Origin: Acidimicrobiales bacterium
GTDB taxonomy: Bacteria > Actinomycetota > Acidimicrobiia > Acidimicrobiales > Aldehydirespiratoraceae
Direction of reading: 5' to 3'
Length of the DNA stretch: 43,142 nt
NCBI GenBank assembly: GCA_022425325.1
Contig: JAKMFW010000019.1
Location: 1-43,142, forward strand
How positions within the stretch are numbered: position 1 is the stretch's first letter; every line of letters begins with the position of its first letter. The notes beneath the pieces were generated by a model. The model ran no database searches, was not told the origin of the DNA, and saw only the letters and a program-made list of their open reading frames with translations. Shown piece by piece: positions 39,593-43,142 of the stretch. Position numbers and translations under genes: made by a program.

Positions 39593-40336
39593 ATGACTGA
39601 ACCTCGAGTCGCGCTCGTCACCGGCGGCGCTCGCGGCATCGGTGCCGCCGTCGCCCACCGGCTCCACGCCCAGGGCCGCCGAGTCGTGCTGGCCGACCTG
39701 CTCACCACCGAGGCCGAGGCGTTGGCCGACGAACTCGACGGCCGCGCCTACCGCTGCGACGTCACCGACTCCGATGGCGTACGCGACATGGTCTCGGCGA
39801 TCGAGACCGACCTCGGCCCAGTCGACGTGCTCGTCAACTGCGCCGGGTTCGATCGATTCGTGCGCTTCGTCGACACCGACGAGGACTTCTGGGACACGAT
39901 CATCGACATCAATTACAAGGGCACCTTGCGCACCTGTCACGCCGTCCTTCCGGGCATGACCGAACGCGGCTGGGGCCGCATCGTGAACTTCGCCTCGGAT
40001 GCGGCTCGGGTCGGCAGCTCACTCGAATCGGTCTACGCCGGCGCAAAGGCCGGCGTGATCGGTTTCACCAAGACGATCGCTCGGGAGACGGTCAAGAAGG
40101 GCGTCACGTGCAACGTCGTGTGTCCCGGCCCGACCGACACGACGCTCATCCGGGAGATGGGTGAGCAAGGCGAGCTTCCGGCCAAGATCGTCGGCGGGCT
40201 CGACCGTGCCATGCCGATCGGCCGGATGGCCCAGCCCGACGAAATCGCATACGGCGCCACCGTCTTCACCCACGATGACGCCCTCTTCATCACCGGCCAG
40301 ACCCTTTCGGTCAGCGGCGGCCTCACGATGGCCTGA
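39593..40336 (+). CDS. Short-chain dehydrogenase/reductase (FabG/BadH-like)
   Basis: 247-residue classical SDR: VALVTGGARGIGAAVAHRLH, VDVLVNCAGFDRFVRF (NCAG instead of NNAG), IVNFASDAARVGSSLESVYA with the active Ser, YAGAKAGVIGFTKTIA (YxxxK), CNVVCPGPTDTTLI and ITGQTLSVSGGLTM. The length and pattern fit 3-oxoacyl reductases and hydroxyacyl-CoA dehydrogenases such as BadH. It uses NAD(P) in the cytosol. ATG 39593 follows GGGAGGG by 7 nt, and GAGGGT is 6 nt before it, so leadered and leaderless readings both fit. It is divergent from the AIM24 gene. Confidence 0.9.
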   Translation: MTEPRVALVTGGARGIGAAVAHRLHAQGRRVVLADLLTTEAEALADELDGRAYRCDVTDSDGVRDMVSAIETDLGPVDVLVNCAGFDRFVRFVDTDEDFWDTIIDINYKGTLRTCHAVLPGMTERGWGRIVNFASDAARVGSSLESVYAGAKAGVIGFTKTIARETVKKGVTCNVVCPGPTDTTLIREMGEQGELPAKIVGGLDRAMPIGRMAQPDEIAYGATVFTHDDALFITGQTLSVSGGLTMA

Positions 40337-40367
40337 TGTCAGGTCCGGGTCCCTGTGGGCGGCGGTG

Positions 40368-41345
40368 TCAGTCGTCGGCGTCGACCCGGCGGCCGTCCTC
40401 CACCAGGTTGATCTCGTAGAGCACCTTGTCGAGCGCATCGCTCGCAGCGATCGCGCTGTACCGCAGCGGATTCTCCGCAGTGACGGTGCTCGGCATCGGC
40501 GCCAGAACCGTCCATGGTGTCGGGTGGGCGAACTGTACGACCGAATAGCGATCGCCCTGCTGGCCCTCACCCGACACGACACGATGAATCCCGGGCGGGA
40601 TCATGCCGTTGCTCAATCGCTCGAGCATCAGACCGGTGTTGATGATCGCAGAGCCCTCCGGCGGGGCGACATCGGACCACTCGCCGTCGGGGGTCTTGAG
40701 CTGCAGGCCAGCCGCCGTCGCGCGGGGCAACGCCGTGATGAGGTTGATGTCGGCGTGTTCGCCGGCCCAGACGTGTTGTTCACCGGGTGCCTGCCCCATG
40801 GCCGGGTAGTGGATCGCCCGGGTGAGGGTGGCGCCATCGGTGAGCATCTCGTCGAAGAAGGTCTCGTGAGCCCCAAGCCCTTCGGCGATGATCCGCAGAA
40901 CACGACGCTGCAGGTCGGCAACGCTGTGATGGAAGTGCATCAGTAGGTCGCGGACCCCCGGCAGGTCGTGCTCGGGAAGGGTCGGCATGCCATAGCGGTG
41001 GGGATACTTCGCCCGCAGCGGGTGACCATCGCCGAGCGGTGCTCCCCAGTTGAGCATCTCCTTCCAGTCGGGCACGTCGGCGACCGCCGCCGTCTCGACC
41101 AGCAGGCCTGTGTAGCCGCTCTGCCCGTTGGAGCCCGGCACGACATAGGTGTCCTTGCGCTCCTGGGGAAGGGTGAAGAACGCCTCGAGCTGCGCATACG
41201 CCTCATCGATGAGATCGACCGACAGGTCGTGTTCCACATAGACGAAGCCGGTCACGAGGCTGCGAAGCACACCGTCGACGACCGAGCGGCGCTGTTCGGC
41301 GCTTCCGGTCTCGAAGGCGAGTAGATCGACGTCAAGGATCTCCAT
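40368..41345 (-). CDS. Fe(II)/2-oxoglutarate or IPNS-like non-heme oxygenase
   Basis: 325 residues. The N-terminal DIOX_N-like part has RSLVTGFVYVEHDLSVDLID and EAFFTLPQERKDTYVV. The catalytic domain has VWAGEHADINLITALPRATA (H-x-D), AIINTGLMLERLSNGMIPPG, IHRVVSGEGQQGDRYSVVQF with the distal His and the R-x-S that binds the co-substrate. It belongs to the isopenicillin N synthase-like superfamily, with 2-oxoglutarate the likely co-substrate, and hydroxylates or desaturates an unknown small molecule. Two starts are possible; TAGAGT is 6 nt before ATG 41345 but only 3 nt before GTG 41348, so I take ATG 41345. Confidence 0.88.
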   Translation of the reverse strand: MEILDVDLLAFETGSAEQRRSVVDGVLRSLVTGFVYVEHDLSVDLIDEAYAQLEAFFTLPQERKDTYVVPGSNGQSGYTGLLVETAAVADVPDWKEMLNWGAPLGDGHPLRAKYPHRYGMPTLPEHDLPGVRDLLMHFHHSVADLQRRVLRIIAEGLGAHETFFDEMLTDGATLTRAIHYPAMGQAPGEQHVWAGEHADINLITALPRATAAGLQLKTPDGEWSDVAPPEGSAIINTGLMLERLSNGMIPPGIHRVVSGEGQQGDRYSVVQFAHPTPWTVLAPMPSTVTAENPLRYSAIAASDALDKVLYEINLVEDGRRVDADD

Positions 41346-41351
41346 CACGTC

Positions 41352-41357
41352 ACTCTA
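41352..41357 (-). promoter_or_regulatory. -10 element TAGAGT of the oxygenase gene
   Basis: TAGAGT on the minus strand lies 6 nt before ATG 41345. It decides against the GTG just upstream. Confidence 0.5.
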
Positions 41358-41406
41358 CCGCCGGCGACGTTGGCGCCCGGAGCCGTATCCGTGTGACGCT
41401 GGCGCC

Positions 41407-41886
41407 ATGTCGAAGACACCGAAACCGCGCGCAGGAGCCGACGACGCCCTCGCCAAGATCGTCACCAAAGACTGGTTCCGAGCGGTCGCCCCCAAGATCA
41501 TTCCGCCGATGCACAAGGCGATGAACAAGCTCACCCGGGGCCGCTTCGTTCCGGGCGCCGGACTCGTGCTCTACACCACCGGCGCGAAGTCGGGAAAGCG
41601 TCGCGAGACACCGCTCGAAGCGGTGCCGAGCTCGAACGGCTCGTGGGTGGTGGTTGGGTCGAACTTCGCACGCGAGTCCCACCCGGCGTGGACCGGAAAC
41701 CTGATCGCCCTCCCCGAATGCGAGATCCTGGTCCGGGGCAAGACAACACCGGCGACGGCCACGCTGCTCGAGGGCGACGCCCGCGAGGAGGGGTGGCAAG
41801 AGGCCCTCGCCCATTTCGGCGGCTGGCAGGGCTACACGGGCATCACCGATCGCCAGTTCCGAATCTTTCGACTGACCCCCCACTGA
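41407..41886 (+). CDS. Ddn-like nitroreductase/deazaflavin-dependent family protein
   Basis: 159 residues. Characteristic sequence includes RFVPGAGLVLYTTGAKSGKR, ETPLEAVPSSNGSWVVVGSN, FARESHPAWTGNLIALPECE, then FGGWQGYTGITDRQFRIFRL. This is the split-barrel F420-binding fold of the Ddn/FDOR-B type, close to mycobacterial deazaflavin-dependent nitroreductases. It likely uses F420H2 to reduce quinones or similar acceptors. GACGCT is 6 nt before ATG 41407, a weak form of the leaderless pattern. The divergent oxygenase starts 61 bp away, and the MarR gene is convergent 30 bp downstream. Confidence 0.9.
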   Translation: MSKTPKPRAGADDALAKIVTKDWFRAVAPKIIPPMHKAMNKLTRGRFVPGAGLVLYTTGAKSGKRRETPLEAVPSSNGSWVVVGSNFARESHPAWTGNLIALPECEILVRGKTTPATATLLEGDAREEGWQEALAHFGGWQGYTGITDRQFRIFRLTPH

Positions 41887-41916
41887 GGGCGCACCAGAGG
41901 CACGACGCCGACGGGC

Positions 41917-42417
41917 TCAGTCGTTCTCGAGAGACGCAACCAGGCGCGGTAAGACGCTGGCGAGGACCTCGATCTCATCGGCTCCGAGTCGGTCGATGAA
42001 CGCCTCCCGCACGGCCTCGACATGGCCTGGTGCCGTGGCCTCCAACTTCTCGCGCCCGGCGGCGGTGAGTTCGACCCACCAGACCCGGGCGTCGGTGTCG
42101 CACCGGACCCGGGCCACATAGCCGTCCCGGCTGAGACGGTCGACCCGCTGCGATAGCCGACTCGGCGAGTTGGTGACCGAACTCGCGAGGTCGGACATGC
42201 GCAGCCGGTGCCCGTCGGCTTCGCTCAGCCGCACGAACACCTCGTAATCGTCGGTGGTGAGGCCGGCATCACGCTTGAGCTGGCGATCGGTGGCCGCGAG
42301 CACGCGGCGGCTGGCGTCGATCCAACCCCGCCAGGCGAGCTGTTCGGCCTCGGAAAGCCAGCGAACATCGGCGTTTTCGGCGTCGATGTGTGTTGCCGTG
42401 CGGGCGGTGGATGCCAT
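41917..42417 (-). CDS. MarR family transcriptional regulator
   Basis: 166 residues. The winged-helix core reads LTTDDYEVFVRLSEADGHRL, RMSDLASSVTNSPSRLSQRV, DRLSRDGYVARVRCDTDARV and WWVELTAAGREKLEA, a standard MarR DNA-binding domain with its wing. Helices before and after form the dimer interface. I start at ATG 42417, with TAGGTT 7 nt before it; the frame opens earlier but that part is not family-like. A 12-bp palindrome overlaps the expected -35, suggesting autoregulation. It is divergent from the ribonucleotide reductase gene and convergent with the Ddn-like gene; its ligand is unknown. Confidence 0.92.
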   Translation of the reverse strand: MASTARTATHIDAENADVRWLSEAEQLAWRGWIDASRRVLAATDRQLKRDAGLTTDDYEVFVRLSEADGHRLRMSDLASSVTNSPSRLSQRVDRLSRDGYVARVRCDTDARVWWVELTAAGREKLEATAPGHVEAVREAFIDRLGADEIEVLASVLPRLVASLEND

Positions 42418-42424
42418 GCCGTGC

Positions 42425-42430
42425 AACCTA
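42425..42430 (-). promoter_or_regulatory. -10 element TAGGTT of the MarR gene
   Basis: TAGGTT on the minus strand lies 7 nt before ATG 42417. A TTCAAC hexamer 17 bp further upstream can act as -35. Confidence 0.5.
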
Positions 42431-42441
42431 GCGGTTTTCGT

Positions 42442-42453
42442 TTCAACGTTGAA
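42442..42453. promoter_or_regulatory. Palindrome TTCAACGTTGAA, probable MarR operator
   Basis: A perfect 12-bp palindrome that covers the -35 position (42448-42453) of the MarR promoter. Its form, a TTCAA...TTGAA dyad, is common for MarR-type regulators, so autorepression is inferred. Confidence 0.55.
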
Positions 42454-42531
42454 GTTGTGCCGTGCCGACACACAGGCTGTGGACAGCACCCCAAAATCAC
42501 CCCCACGACGGGTTTTGTCACTGTGCGTAAT

Positions 42532-42547
42532 TTGGGGATAACCCCAA
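42532..42547. promoter_or_regulatory. Inverted repeat TTGGGG-ATAA-CCCCAA
   Basis: Perfect 6-bp arms around 4 nt, followed by TTTT (42548-42551). It covers a GATAAC hexamer that could be the -10 of a second promoter with TTGTCA at 42515-42520 (16-bp spacer). It may be an operator or a hairpin terminator; the sequence does not decide. Confidence 0.4.
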
Positions 42548-42593
42548 TTTTGGTTGGAAACATGGGGATTTCTGGAAAACCTGGGCGCCCCCC

Positions 42594-42623
42594 TTGACGG
42601 AGACGTAATTACGGGGGTGTAAT
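42594..42623 (+). promoter_or_regulatory. Ribonucleotide reductase promoter TTGACG-N18-TGTAAT
   Basis: TTGACG (42594-42599) and TGTAAT (42618-42623) match the sigma-70-type consensus at five positions each. The spacer contains the palindrome CGTAATTACG (42604-42613), a likely operator. The leader to ATG 42725 would be about 95 nt. Confidence 0.55.
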
Positions 42624-42724
42624 GTTCAACCCGGTCAGCACCTGTCCGGGGCGGGACGAAGGTGATGCTGAGAGCCTTCTACAGACCGACTTGGTGATCT
42701 CGGCGAGAAATTCAGAGGGCACTC

Positions 42725-43142
42725 ATGGCGATCACGGAGGACCGGCTGTCCGCAGTCGGCGACAACGGCACGACGGTCGAAGCGTCCACCACCATGCGCG
42801 TGAAGAAGCGCAACGGCTCGCTCGAACCCGTCGATCTCAACAAGATCGTCAACGCCATCGCCCGTGCCGCCGAGGGCCTGATGGGTGTCGACCCGATGGT
42901 CGTCTCCACCCGCACGATCTCCGCGCTCGCCGATGGCTCCACCACCCAAGAGCTTGACGAGCTGTCGATCCGCACCGCAGCCGGCCTCATCGTCGAGGAG
43001 CCCAACTACTCCAAGCTCGCCGCCCGCATGCTGGCGACCTATGTCGACAAAGAAGTCCGCAACCAGAATGTCCCCTGGTTCTCGGAGTCGGTCACCCTCG
43101 GCCACACCCTCGGCCTGATCGGCGACGACGTCCTCGAGTTCG
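42725..43142 (+). CDS. Ribonucleoside-diphosphate reductase alpha subunit (5' part)
   Basis: 139 codons are visible before the window ends, and the frame stays open. The N-terminus MAITEDRLSAVGDNGTTVEA is followed from about residue 24 by an ATP-cone domain: MRVKKRNGSLEPVDLNKIVN, AIARAAEGLMGVDP, TTQELDELSIRTAAGLIVEE and NYSKLAARMLATYVDKEV. The ATP cone is the allosteric on/off site of many class I and class II alpha subunits. My recollection of similar acidimicrobial sequences favours a class I alpha subunit; class II (B12-dependent) cannot be excluded from this part. GAGGG (42715-42719) is the ribosome binding site. It supplies deoxynucleotides. Confidence 0.85.
   Translation, partial: MAITEDRLSAVGDNGTTVEASTTMRVKKRNGSLEPVDLNKIVNAIARAAEGLMGVDPMVVSTRTISALADGSTTQELDELSIRTAAGLIVEEPNYSKLAARMLATYVDKEVRNQNVPWFSESVTLGHTLGLIGDDVLEF

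Larger units (their letters stand above)
42418..42724. other. Regulatory gap between MarR and ribonucleotide reductase genes
   Basis: 307 bp without a gene. From left to right it holds the MarR -10, a 12-bp palindrome, a CCCC-AAAAT stretch, the TTGGGG-ATAA-CCCCAA inverted repeat, a good promoter and a leader of about 95 nt. This is the most AT-rich intergenic stretch in the window. I did not see a recognisable NrdR box or a B12 riboswitch. Confidence 0.6.

Noticed and set aside
42418-42724. NrdR box or cobalamin riboswitch before the ribonucleotide reductase gene
   Set aside because: No ACACxAxATATAG-like box or B12-box core could be seen by eye; the palindromes present are of other types. 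A matrix or covariance search could still find a diverged one.
1-43142. tRNA genes, CRISPR arrays, insertion sequences or prophage
   Set aside because: No cloverleaf-like or repeat-spacer pattern, transposase, integrase or phage structural gene was seen on either strand.

Overview
The window is about 43 kb of dense, high-GC DNA (roughly two thirds G+C by eye). Two features point to an actinobacterium, probably class Acidimicrobiia (inference, not proven): several F420-type enzymes (three luciferase-like oxidoreductases and a Ddn-type reductase), and promoters of the form TANNNT placed 6-8 nt before the start codon, as in actinobacterial leaderless mRNAs. I saw no tRNA, rRNA, CRISPR array, insertion sequence or prophage gene. 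The region looks like ordinary chromosome with a strongly catabolic and transport-oriented content.

Layout. 1-2085: the 5' part of a secreted PKD-like protein, divergent from an MFS permease. 2328-10407: a catabolic block with two LLM oxidoreductases, three amidohydrolase-2 proteins, an enoyl-CoA hydratase/isomerase, an Lrp/AsnC regulator, a DUF6356 protein and an SDR. 10420-12393: a divergent pair of an aminoglycoside-phosphotransferase-like kinase and a nitroreductase. 12512-17595: the most unusual locus, two overlapping genes encoding an MFS-LivF fusion (734 aa) and a LivH-LivM-LivG fusion (959 aa). Together they carry every membrane and ATPase part of a branched-chain-amino-acid-type ABC importer plus a whole MFS permease, on only two polypeptides and with no binding protein nearby. 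17625-18710: an MscS channel. 18797-22107: a molybdate operon (HTH-TOBE regulator, modA, modB, modC without its own TOBE domain) that runs directly into an SDR gene. 22319-27538: a leftward block of LLM oxidoreductase, enoyl-CoA hydratase, S9 peptidase and DUF1214 protein. 27637-34579: DUF2889, a putative dioxygenase, an MFS exporter overlapping a zinc-type dehydrogenase, an acidic Ala/Glu-rich protein, a second zinc dehydrogenase and a double-hotdog thioesterase. 34576-38784: a nucleoside hydrolase divergent from a type-2-like isoleucyl-tRNA synthetase. 38809-43142: an AIM24 protein, an SDR, an Fe(II)/2OG oxygenase, a Ddn-like reductase, a MarR regulator and the 5' end of a ribonucleotide reductase alpha subunit.

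How it works together. The hydratases, SDRs, LLM enzymes, amidohydrolases, dehydrogenases, thioesterase and fused importer fit an organism that takes up and oxidises organic acids, amino acids or ring compounds through CoA intermediates. No complete named pathway can be read from the window. Two global patterns stand out. First, most genes at the start of a transcription unit have a -10 hexamer 6-8 nt before the start codon, so they are probably leaderless, while genes inside operons use Shine-Dalgarno sequences or 1-8 nt overlaps. Second, eleven gene pairs are divergent across short gaps; in one pair (start codons 18 bp apart) the two -10 hexamers overlap on opposite strands.
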